Source: DATMER01 sp963741305 (lineage in GTDB: Bacteria > Acidobacteriota > Thermoanaerobaculia > Multivoradales > UBA5704). From it: a stretch of 64,000 nt of DNA. The translations under genes were made by a program, and so were the position numbers. The notes below the pieces were generated by a model. It was given only the letters and a program-made list of their open reading frames with translations, was not told the origin of the DNA and ran no database searches. Location of the stretch: the NCBI GenBank assembly GCA_963741305.1, contig CAVUHL010000003.1, forward strand, positions 1,178,001 through 1,242,000, written 5' to 3'. This document shows, one piece after another, positions 1 to 7,651 of this stretch (positions are counted from its first letter, which is position 1; every line of letters starts with the position of its first letter).

Positions 1-52
1 CCAGGGAATCGACGAAGTCTTCGAGCTGCCAGGCTGAATTCTCACCCGGCAT
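1..52 (-). CDS. Unknown protein, N-terminus only (cut by window edge)
   Basis: Only the first 17 codons lie in the window; they read MPGENSAWQLEDFVDSL. The ATG at 52 has a good ribosome binding site (GGAGG on the minus strand, within 53-63) and overlaps the last codons of the preceding gene. It is therefore the seventh gene of the operon that starts with the subtilisin-like protease. I do not recognise the family from this fragment. Confidence 0.6.
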   Translation of the reverse strand, partial: MPGENSAWQLEDFVDSL

Positions 53-329
53 CTTTTTCCTCCGGTGGCCCCTCCGCCGAAAGCTCCGCGGTGAACCGGA
101 TGTTATGGAACCAGGGGCGGAAGGTGGTATCGACCCGGTAGAGCGGCGGGACGGAACCGATGCGCAGGGCGCCATCGCCATCGCGGAAGACGTCGAGCTC
201 GATCGGCGTTTCGATTTCAAAGGTGTGGATCCGGGACCAAACGCCGGCTTCTTCGTCCACGACCTCTGGCGGGAACGAACCCATCTCCGCGATCATCCGG
301 TGCAACGGCAGGAAGGCGTCATCCATCAT
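42..329 (-). CDS. Conserved-looking hypothetical protein, 95 aa
   Basis: A 95-residue soluble protein with no signal peptide or membrane segment. It starts at one of two adjacent ATG codons (329 or 326), which overlap the stop of the 51-aa gene upstream, so translation is probably coupled. The middle is rich in acidic and aromatic residues and the C-terminus is acidic. Family not recognised. It belongs to the operon of a subtilisin-like protease and several unknown proteins, so a shared function is likely, but its own role cannot be read from the sequence. Confidence 0.7.
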   Translation of the reverse strand: MMDDAFLPLHRMIAEMGSFPPEVVDEEAGVWSRIHTFEIETPIELDVFRDGDGALRIGSVPPLYRVDTTFRPWFHNIRFTAELSAEGPPEEKDAG

Positions 330-481
330 TTGTCTTCGGCCCCGGCGGGCGTGAGAGCGATCTTTTCAGAGAAGTCGACCTCGAATCCTTCGAAGGAGTA
401 ATCTGCCTCGGCGCCGCTTTCCGCGTCCACGTCCGCGCTGGCCTCTTCGTCGTCCGAAAACGGTCTTTCCAGGTTTTTCAT
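326..481 (-). CDS. Small acidic hypothetical protein, 51 aa
   Basis: A very short gene starting MKNLERPFSDDEEASADVD and strongly acidic throughout (Asp/Glu-rich). It starts 11 bp after the stop of the 675-aa gene and its stop overlaps the start of the next gene, so it fits the operon spacing exactly. An overlapping 212-residue frame that contains it is a shadow of the 675-aa gene. Its small size and negative charge could suit a chaperone, adaptor or protease-substrate tag, but that is speculation. No family recognised. Confidence 0.6.
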   Translation of the reverse strand: MKNLERPFSDDEEASADVDAESGAEADYSFEGFEVDFSEKIALTPAGAEDK

Positions 482-492
482 GGGATGCCCGC

Positions 493-2520
493 TCAATAGT
501 CCTTGGCCTTGAGGCCGATCACGCGCGCGGCGACGGGTAGAGGGAAATGGGTCTCCTCTTCGGAGACCGCGGTTACCTGGCCGGAGTCCTCGATGCGGCT
601 CGCGCTCGCCAATTTGAAGCCGAACATCTTGAACACGGGGATGATCCAGACCATGCCGCGCTGGCCGGCCTTGCCTTTGAGCTTGAGCCGGTGGACGAGC
701 TCGGCCGCGTTCCTGTTGAGGAAGTCTGTTGCGCCGAACGCTTCCATCCGCTCTGCATCCAGGGGCTGGGCATTCCACAGGGGCTGGAGCTTGTTCAGCT
801 CGGTGACGCTCAGCTCGATACCCGCCTTCATGCGGCCTTCGGTCTTCTGCGACAGGCCCTCTCGGTCCACCTCGCCCTGGAGCAGCTTCGGCTCCATGAT
901 GCCGTTGGAGCCGTGACTGGCCGACAGCAATACCGAGTACCGGACGTTGGCGTCGAGCTCCCACATGTACTTCTTGCGCCCATTGGATTTGCCGCTGGCC
1001 GCATCGAGCACCGGCGCTTCCCAGACCTTGTTCCAGAACGGGCGGTAGAGCTTCATGTCGCGCAGCTCGACTTCCGGTCCGGTCTCATGGCCCTGGTCCT
1101 CGAGGAAGTACTTGTTCACGAGGACGGCATCAGTGGAGCCGAGCGCGCGCACTTCCTTGCCGGTCTTTGCGCTGAGCCAGCGCATTTCGGCCACCACGGC
1201 GAGCGGCTTGCCGGCCGGCAGATGCGCCAGCTCGCCCGGCTCGAAGGAACACTCCATCACTGCGCCGGCAGAGACGTCCTTGCGCTTGAACGTCTTTTCG
1301 AACCGGACCCGCGGCTCGGCGCTGTCCTGGAAGGCGATCTTCAGGATCGCTTTGGGCAGGGGGGCTTTCGGAACCGGATCGCCGACGTTCAGACGGACTT
1401 TCAATACGACGTTCTGGCCCCTGGCAAACAACGCCTTTTGCGTTCCGTTCCAGGCGACCGGCGCGGCCATTTCAAAGGAGAGCGTGGCGCGGTTGCTGAA
1501 GGCGTACGATCGCCGCTCCAGGGGCGGCAGGCTCTGCTGAGCAGCCTGTTGGGGGACGGCGGGTGCGGCTGTGGCGCCCGCCTGCTGCAACAACGCCAGC
1601 AATTGTTGGAGCTGCTCGGAGCTTACGGAACCATTCGCCTGCGGCGGTTTCTGGAGCTCGGCCAGCTTGTCGAGCATCAGCCGCTTGTTGATGTCGGACA
1701 GGATGCCGGCGGTCAACAGGTTGTCGGCCTTGTGCAGCTCGATGCGCTTCTGATTCGCGGCGTTGACCAGTTGCGGCAGGATCTGGATCACCTGGCCGAT
1801 GGCGGCGCCGATCAGCGCATCGTCGATGCCGAAGATGAACGGCCGAGCGAAGCGGTTCGAAGTGGGAGCCGGCCTCGACTGCTCCTTGCTGACGGCTTGC
1901 CCGGCGAGGCCGGGAACGGCGCCGAGGACCGCTTTGAGCAGCTGGGCGATGATGCCGGCGGAGGCGGTGCTGCCGGCTGCCGTGGTGGCCCCGCCGGCCG
2001 GGCCCTTGAGGAGGTCGCCCAGGATGGGGGCCGCGAGCTTGAGGATCGCGCCGAGGACGTCGTCGAACGAAGCCTGGTGGGCGAGCGCCGCCGAGCGGCA
2101 CGGGATACGGCGGGCTTTTCGGTAAGCGGAGCCATTCATGATCGTGGCCCTGGAGAAAGAGGCTGCGTAATCGCTCGGCCCGCGCGGCGGAAGCTTGTAG
2201 CCAGCCGGGATGCGGATGGCCCGCGAGAATGCCGGCGACTTGCGGTCGGGCGTCTTGAAGCTGAACAGCTGGGCATGGGTATTGGGCCGGTCGAAGTGCC
2301 GTGCGGGAACGGCGATCTCACGGGACGATTCGAACAGGTCGCCCTGCTGGTTCTGTGCGAGGGGCGTCGTGTAGTAGACGTCGTCGACCAGATCGATGCC
2401 GAGGTCGCGCCGGACGCCGGTACCGGCCCTGAGCTGGTAGTAGGCGTTGGTCCCGGTATCGACCTGGAACCGGAAATTGGCATCGTCATAGTCGAGTAAG
2501 TCGAGGATCGCTAACGCCAC
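493..2520 (-). CDS. Large hypothetical protein with hydrophobic, Ala/Gly-rich central segment, 675 aa
   Basis: A 675-residue protein starting at GTG (2520), 15 bp after the upstream gene. The first 150 residues are a mixed soluble domain. Residues about 150-290 contain amphipathic or hydrophobic stretches rich in Ala, Leu and Gly (for example near IIAQLLKAVLGAVPGLAG), which could be membrane-active or helical-bundle segments. A Gln/Ala-rich linker follows near 300-340. The C-terminal half (about 340-675) looks like beta-rich soluble domains. No signal peptide. I do not recognise the family. The hydrophobic centre plus the protease in the same operon would be compatible with a processed, secreted or membrane-inserting factor, but this is inference only. 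Confidence 0.75.
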   Translation of the reverse strand: MALAILDLLDYDDANFRFQVDTGTNAYYQLRAGTGVRRDLGIDLVDDVYYTTPLAQNQQGDLFESSREIAVPARHFDRPNTHAQLFSFKTPDRKSPAFSRAIRIPAGYKLPPRGPSDYAASFSRATIMNGSAYRKARRIPCRSAALAHQASFDDVLGAILKLAAPILGDLLKGPAGGATTAAGSTASAGIIAQLLKAVLGAVPGLAGQAVSKEQSRPAPTSNRFARPFIFGIDDALIGAAIGQVIQILPQLVNAANQKRIELHKADNLLTAGILSDINKRLMLDKLAELQKPPQANGSVSSEQLQQLLALLQQAGATAAPAVPQQAAQQSLPPLERRSYAFSNRATLSFEMAAPVAWNGTQKALFARGQNVVLKVRLNVGDPVPKAPLPKAILKIAFQDSAEPRVRFEKTFKRKDVSAGAVMECSFEPGELAHLPAGKPLAVVAEMRWLSAKTGKEVRALGSTDAVLVNKYFLEDQGHETGPEVELRDMKLYRPFWNKVWEAPVLDAASGKSNGRKKYMWELDANVRYSVLLSASHGSNGIMEPKLLQGEVDREGLSQKTEGRMKAGIELSVTELNKLQPLWNAQPLDAERMEAFGATDFLNRNAAELVHRLKLKGKAGQRGMVWIIPVFKMFGFKLASASRIEDSGQVTAVSEEETHFPLPVAARVIGLKAKDY

Positions 2521-2535
2521 GTCGACTCACGGCTC

Positions 2536-3570
2536 CTATCTTGGCGGCACGGCGATCTGTTGCCCGCCTGCGCCTGCCGCCGGCTTGAGCGCGGCCACGC
2601 CGCCGTCGGCATACATGTTGGCAAAGTTGTTGGGATTAAAGCTTTCGGACGCAAATTCGATGCGAACTTTTCCTTTGAGGCTCGCGGAAAGATCGTCGGT
2701 AGCCTTCTTGTCGGATGTGTTGACCTGAATGTTGGTGTTTTGTATCGAAACGCTGCCGCTCGGACCTCCGAACAAGCCACCCAGAGGCGGTTCGTACCCG
2801 AAGTTGGCGGAGACGACGTTGACGTTCTGGTCGTCGTGGTGTGCCTTGCTTTCCCGTTGGGCCTTGATGGTGAACTCGACGGTGGCCTCGACCTCGCCTT
2901 TCTTGACCACCAGGCGCGCGACACCCATCAGGATCATTTCGCGAAGCGCGGCGCGGTGTTCCTTGGCCATGTTGATCTTGGCTTCCAGGATGTGGCGCTT
3001 GACTTCGTTGTCCTCCACGTCGACTTTCTCGCCCTCGGGATTGGTCAGAGCGAGCTTGCTGCTGCCGTCGGCGGCCTTCTCGGTGATGACGTTGTACTGG
3101 CCGCTCCGCGACTCGGCCAGGCTGGCGAACGACTCTTCGTCTTTTACCTTCTTGATGAACTCGGCAGAGCTCTTGGTGGCCTCCTTCATGAGCTTGATGT
3201 AGGCGTCGGTCTGCTGCTTCATGACCTTCAGATTCGCGTCGAACACCGCCTTGAGCAAGTCGGCGACGAACTTCGGGAAATCGACCGAATCCACCAATTC
3301 ATTGAAGGCCGCGGTATCTCCCTGAAATCCGGGATCGTAGCCCTTGTAGCCCATCTGTTTGCCGGAGTCGGTGGCGAATGGGCGGGCCAAGCCATGTTTG
3401 CCGCGCTCCTTTTCGGAGAACTCTTCGACCAGCGAGAGGTAGATGCTCTGCTGGTCGGACAGGTTCATGTTCTGGAACGCGGCGCTGCCGGTCAGGACAT
3501 CGACGGCTCGGCCGCGCGCCTTCTGCTTGATCTGCTCTTCGCTCGGAGTCATCGCGTTTTCACCATTCAT
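2536..3570 (-). CDS. Hypothetical protein, 344 aa, helical N-terminus
   Basis: Starts at ATG 3570 (MNGENAMTPSEEQ); an ATG at 3552 and a TTG at 3591 are alternatives. The N-terminal two thirds are charged and probably alpha-helical, including a Lys/Glu-rich region. The C-terminal third has a short Gly/Pro-rich patch (YEPPLGGLFGGPSGSV) and ends in a Gly/Ala-rich tail. No signal peptide or membrane helix. It lies between the 625-aa and 675-aa genes with gaps of 27 and 15 bp, in the same operon. I do not recognise the family. Confidence 0.75.
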   Translation of the reverse strand: MNGENAMTPSEEQIKQKARGRAVDVLTGSAAFQNMNLSDQQSIYLSLVEEFSEKERGKHGLARPFATDSGKQMGYKGYDPGFQGDTAAFNELVDSVDFPKFVADLLKAVFDANLKVMKQQTDAYIKLMKEATKSSAEFIKKVKDEESFASLAESRSGQYNVITEKAADGSSKLALTNPEGEKVDVEDNEVKRHILEAKINMAKEHRAALREMILMGVARLVVKKGEVEATVEFTIKAQRESKAHHDDQNVNVVSANFGYEPPLGGLFGGPSGSVSIQNTNIQVNTSDKKATDDLSASLKGKVRIEFASESFNPNNFANMYADGGVAALKPAAGAGGQQIAVPPR

Positions 3571-3597
3571 GGCGTTTGTCCCCTGAAGCAAATCAGC

Positions 3598-5475
3598 CTA
3601 GAAGTCCCACTCGTCGACCGCTCCCGCGCCGTTGTTGCGCGAGGGCGGAATCGGCCCTGTGCCTTCTTCCGGATACTCGTCCGCCTCGGCGTCGGGGCCT
3701 TCTTCTGCGTCCGCGTCCGCATCCGCGATGGCACTGGCGAGCGAATCCTGGAGGATGCTCTGAGTGGTGATGAAGGCATCCACCTGACTGATGAACGCCG
3801 AGAAGCCCTGGTCATCCTCGAACGACGAGGGAGTGTATTCGGCGATCGAGCGGATGATGCCCTCACCCAGCCGCCCCTTGTTGTAGAGGGTGGTCGCCCT
3901 CGGCCGGGTCCGCTTCATCCCGGAGGACAAGGTTTCGACGACGCGTTGCCAGGTGCCGCCTGAGGGCACCACGTGCTGAATCACCTCGGGATGCTTGAGG
4001 ATCCGGCTGAGCACGAAGTTGAGCTCGGCGTCGATCAGCGGCGCGATGATGTTGACCATGCCGGTGCAGTTGGTCGAGAGGTTGTACTGCAGGTCTTCGA
4101 CCGCCTGCATCACGTTCTGCCGCGAAACGAAGCTGTCGGGATTGAAGCTGGCCTGGGCGCGCTGCAGGTACTTCGCCGATTCGAGGACCATCACCTTCCA
4201 CAAGCGCTTGAAATCGGGGTTGATGATGACGTCCTCGGTGACCTCTGCATTGCCCTCGCTGAACACCTGGCGGAAGAACATCTGGCGCTCGGGCTGCCGC
4301 GTACGGTCCATGACCCTGTTGGTTCCCAGGTCGATGAACTTGTCGGAGAAGACATACAGGCGCAGGTCCGACCGGAGCCGCTTGTCGCGGATTTCCAGGC
4401 TGCCGCGGATCAGGTATTTGTGCGTGAAGTAGTTGATGACGCCGAACACGTCCAGCTCGTCGCCGATCACCATGCCGTGATAGAGCTGGGCGGCGCAACG
4501 GATCGCGGACCGGCTGACGTCGGAAACGCGGGCATCGTCGTCCTCGCGGAACTGCACGTTGAAATCCTGATCCTGCAGGTCGAGAGCGGAGTCCTCGGGA
4601 TCGACCATGCCTTGCGACTTCATCGCCTGCGAGATGAACACCGGCAGGTAGAAGTCGACGTTTTTCGCCGTGATCGGAATGGCAAAAGCCTGAATGTACT
4701 TGACGACCAATGGCTTGATCTTCGCCGGGACAGGGCCGACGCTCGAGCCGTCGATGAGCGCGATCTCATCGGTGTTGAACACGAAGTTTTCGATGATGGC
4801 CTTGGCCGCCTTCTTGAACGCCGAGGACAGCGAGACCGTGGAAGCCCGCAATGCCTTGGCCAGAGCGCCGTCGTCATCGTTGTACTCGGCGACGCTGAGC
4901 TGTTCGTCGTTGATCAGGGTGCGGGCGGCGCTGACGACGGCATAGTTGACGAAGGACCTGGCGCCTTTGTCGTTCTTGCGGACGAAACTGTTGAGGGCGT
5001 TCACGTTCCTCAGCTTCAACACTTTGAACGCGTACGCGACCAGGTAGTCGGAAACATTCGGATACGATTCGAGCACCGCTCTGGTGTTGTAGTCCAGCGT
5101 GAGCAATGCCTTCGACAGCTGGTCCTGGAACTCGTACTTGAGGTCGACGAGCTCCGCGGTTGCGTCGATGAGCTCGGCCAGGGTGAGCCCATCCTTTTCC
5201 TCCTTGGCGTCCGCCAGGAAGCGCGCCAGCGATTTGTCCGCCCAGGCACCGCCGGGCGGGACACGTTTCGGAGTCAGCGGCCTCGCGAAGAACTCGGCAA
5301 CGGATTCGGCTCCTTTGGTCCCAGTTCCCTTGGCGAGGACACGCTTGCCCAGAAGCTGGTTCAACTCATTCAGATGGGACTTGACGGTGGGATCCACGCC
5401 GGTAGCGAATCCACTGCCCGTGGTCAGAGGCCTCTTGATCTTGAAGGCGGAAGGGATCTGGATCTGTGTAGACAT
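3598..5475 (-). CDS. Large hypothetical soluble protein with acidic tail, 625 aa
   Basis: A 625-residue protein starting at ATG 5475 with a clear AAGGAG site 5 bases upstream, 24 bp after the protease gene. The body is a mix of helices and strands with no signal peptide or membrane segment. Residues about 575-605 form an Asp/Glu/Ala-rich linker (near ADADADAEEGPDAEADE) followed by a Pro-rich end and a terminal DEWDF. No catalytic motif recognised. Its size, abundance of hydrophobic core segments and lack of export signal suggest a structural or assembly role in the cytoplasm, perhaps with the two other large unknown proteins of the operon. That is inference. Confidence 0.75.
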   Translation of the reverse strand: MSTQIQIPSAFKIKRPLTTGSGFATGVDPTVKSHLNELNQLLGKRVLAKGTGTKGAESVAEFFARPLTPKRVPPGGAWADKSLARFLADAKEEKDGLTLAELIDATAELVDLKYEFQDQLSKALLTLDYNTRAVLESYPNVSDYLVAYAFKVLKLRNVNALNSFVRKNDKGARSFVNYAVVSAARTLINDEQLSVAEYNDDDGALAKALRASTVSLSSAFKKAAKAIIENFVFNTDEIALIDGSSVGPVPAKIKPLVVKYIQAFAIPITAKNVDFYLPVFISQAMKSQGMVDPEDSALDLQDQDFNVQFREDDDARVSDVSRSAIRCAAQLYHGMVIGDELDVFGVINYFTHKYLIRGSLEIRDKRLRSDLRLYVFSDKFIDLGTNRVMDRTRQPERQMFFRQVFSEGNAEVTEDVIINPDFKRLWKVMVLESAKYLQRAQASFNPDSFVSRQNVMQAVEDLQYNLSTNCTGMVNIIAPLIDAELNFVLSRILKHPEVIQHVVPSGGTWQRVVETLSSGMKRTRPRATTLYNKGRLGEGIIRSIAEYTPSSFEDDQGFSAFISQVDAFITTQSILQDSLASAIADADADAEEGPDAEADEYPEEGTGPIPPSRNNGAGAVDEWDF

Positions 5476-5499
5476 ATGGCTCCTTGCGCGAGTGCACCG

Positions 5500-6831
5500 T
5501 CAATTCAGAAGGTGGCTCAGCAACTTGAAAGCGTCCGCGAGGTTGATCACGCCGTAGCCTGCTTGTACATTGCGCAGTCGGCTGTCTACTTTGTCGGAAG
5601 TGTTTTTGAGTATGTAGCCGACGTCCTGGTTCGTGAGCCTTTTGCCGTGTTCGAGGGCATAGGACTGCAGCAGCCCGATGGCGCCGGCAACGAAGGGGGA
5701 GGCCTGCGAGGTCCCCGAGGCGACCGCGTAGCCGTTGCGGGCAAAAGAGCTGAAGATGTTCATCCCCGGGGCCACCACATAGATGTTGGCGCCGTATGAA
5801 GTGAAGCCCGCTACTTTGCCGGTATTGTCGATCGCGCCGACGGCGAACACACCCTGGAGCGCGCCAGGGTAATACCGCTCGGCGGTGCCGTCATTGCCGC
5901 TGGCGGCCACTACCGCGACGTTCTTGCTCAGCGCGTAGCGGATCACGTCCTGGTGCGGCAGCCCGCCGCCCAGGTGTTTGATGCCGAGGCTCATGTTGAT
6001 CACGTTGGCGCCGTTGTCGACAGCCCACTTGATCCCGGCATTGATGTTGTCGACGATGCCCGCGCCCACGTGCCGGTTGCCCTGCTTGAGGGTCGCCAGC
6101 ACGCGGACTGCCATCAGGCCGCAGCCTGGCGCCACGCCCTCGTCCATCTCGCGGCCCCGCGCCGCGATGATCCCCGAGACGTGCGTGCCGTGGCCGACTT
6201 CATCTTCGGGCACATCGTCATATTCCTTGAAATCGCCAATGAAGCTGGAAGTGTCGAGGCCCTCCAGGTTCACGAAGTCGGCACGCTTGACGATCTTCCC
6301 CCGCAGCTCCTGGTGATCCAGGTTGACGCCGGTGTCCAGGACGGCGATCCTTATCTGCGGATTCCCCCGGCTCATCATCCTGGCGAAGCCCAGGTTGATC
6401 AGGTCCCGGGCCCTGGTCCGTTCCACCGACGCCTGGGTCGAGATCTGTGGCGGCAGCTCCGCTTCTCCGATTTCGAGAGAACGCGCATCTTCCACCGAAG
6501 GGATGAGCTTGATCTGCTCGGTCAGGTTTGGCGGCAAGCGGTAGTCCTGCTGCAAGATCATCCGGTAGGTCCGGTTCAATCCTTCCTGGATTTCCTCTTT
6601 GCTCGGCTGCGCGCCAGCCATCTTGTATTCCTTTGTCACCCAGAACTTGATCCCAATGCCGTTCATCAACCTGTCGATATCCGGGCTCATGGCCTGCTTC
6701 ACCAGCGTCTTGTCATTGATGAAGTCTGCCCAGTAAGGAATCGAGGCCTGGTCGTGAAGCGGCAGCCGGAGCTTCAAGATCACGTGGTGCTTCACTGACC
6801 CGAGCTCCCAGGGTTGCCGTATGAACACCAC
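5500..6831 (-). CDS. Subtilisin-like serine protease (S8 family), cytoplasmic type
   Basis: Peptidase S8 of 443 residues. The catalytic triad is visible: Asp167 in IAVLDTGVN, His215 in GHGTHVSG and Ser376 in SGTSQASP, with the oxyanion Asn in AASGND near 313. About 155 residues precede the catalytic domain and there is no signal peptide, so the enzyme probably stays inside the cell or leaves by a non-Sec route. The start is GTG 6831; the 256 bases upstream are less GC-rich and hold no gene, so the promoter of the seven-gene operon is expected there. As the first gene of an operon of unknown proteins it may process one of them, as activation proteases do in defence or toxin systems. The catalytic call is firm; the role is inference. 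Confidence 0.9.
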   Translation of the reverse strand: MVFIRQPWELGSVKHHVILKLRLPLHDQASIPYWADFINDKTLVKQAMSPDIDRLMNGIGIKFWVTKEYKMAGAQPSKEEIQEGLNRTYRMILQQDYRLPPNLTEQIKLIPSVEDARSLEIGEAELPPQISTQASVERTRARDLINLGFARMMSRGNPQIRIAVLDTGVNLDHQELRGKIVKRADFVNLEGLDTSSFIGDFKEYDDVPEDEVGHGTHVSGIIAARGREMDEGVAPGCGLMAVRVLATLKQGNRHVGAGIVDNINAGIKWAVDNGANVINMSLGIKHLGGGLPHQDVIRYALSKNVAVVAASGNDGTAERYYPGALQGVFAVGAIDNTGKVAGFTSYGANIYVVAPGMNIFSSFARNGYAVASGTSQASPFVAGAIGLLQSYALEHGKRLTNQDVGYILKNTSDKVDSRLRNVQAGYGVINLADAFKLLSHLLN

Positions 6832-7087
6832 GCCTCACCCGGATTCCAGCGCCGGTCAGCAGGAGGTTCCGCGAGGGAGGCCATGGCACACCGCCGATTC
6901 TTGTAACTTGCGGTTAGTCGAAGATGCGAACCAATGTCACTACGTTAAGTGCTGCCGGATGGGTTGTCAAGACTTAATGCATTCCATTCGCAAAGATGGA
7001 AGACATGAAATATGCAAACGGCTTGATTTTAGATTGCACCAACCAGGTCAGGCTTCGATGCTGGATCGCCTCAGCCAGGCGCGCAGC

Positions 7088-7651
7088 CTATGTTTTAGAT
7101 TCGGGATTTGGCAGGGGCACATCAGGCCGTTTCAGCGGGCTGACCTCGATCCCGGACGTGCACAGCACCCGGCTGTCGTCGGGGATGTTCTGGGCCACGA
7201 TGGCGTTGACCCCGATGAAGACGTTGTCTCCCACCCGGATCCCGCCGATCAATCTGGCGCCCGCGCCGATGAAGACGTTGTCTCCGATCACCGGCATCTT
7301 CGCGACGCGCTCCGGGCTGGGCGCGCCGATGGTCACCTGGTGGAGCAGCAGGGCGTTCCTGCCGATCTTCGCGTAGCCGCCGATCACGATCCCGGTGCCG
7401 TGGGCGATGCGCAGCCCCGGCCCGATTTCCGCGCCGGGGCCGATGTCCACTCCCGTGTAGAACTGATTCATCCGGGCGAACAGGGGACCGAGCATGGGGA
7501 TGCCGTGGCTCTTGAACCAGTGCGCGAGGCGGTGCAGCACCACCGCCTGATAGCCGGTTTCGAAGAGCAGCGATTCGATCACGTACCAGGGGAAGGGCTT
7601 GGTCTTGATCTCCCGCAGCCGGCGGGTGTCTTCGCGCAGGTTATCGAGCAT
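7088..7651 (-). CDS. Serine O-acetyltransferase-like hexapeptide acyltransferase
   Basis: A 187-residue left-handed beta-helix acyltransferase. Hexapeptide-repeat turns run from about residue 70 to 165 (GVDIGPGAEIGPGLRIAHGT, then GDNVFIGAGA and GDNVFIGVNA). The HGTGIVIGG stretch and the N-terminal helical part resemble CysE-type serine acetyltransferases, but the protein is short and lacks the full CysE N-terminal domain. Such shortened forms often acetylate sugars in surface-polymer pathways. It overlaps the end of the membrane glycosyltransferase gene by 11 bp, so the two are probably translated together, which favours a role in glycan modification over cysteine synthesis. Confidence 0.8.
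   Translation of the reverse strand: MLDNLREDTRRLREIKTKPFPWYVIESLLFETGYQAVVLHRLAHWFKSHGIPMLGPLFARMNQFYTGVDIGPGAEIGPGLRIAHGTGIVIGGYAKIGRNALLLHQVTIGAPSPERVAKMPVIGDNVFIGAGARLIGGIRVGDNVFIGVNAIVAQNIPDDSRVLCTSGIEVSPLKRPDVPLPNPESKT

Noticed and set aside
547..2499. A 650-codon plus-strand frame, and similar long frames at 2560-3963 and 3973-5799
   Set aside because: High-GC shadows opposite the three large operon proteins; the minus-strand genes have coherent start signals and spacing.
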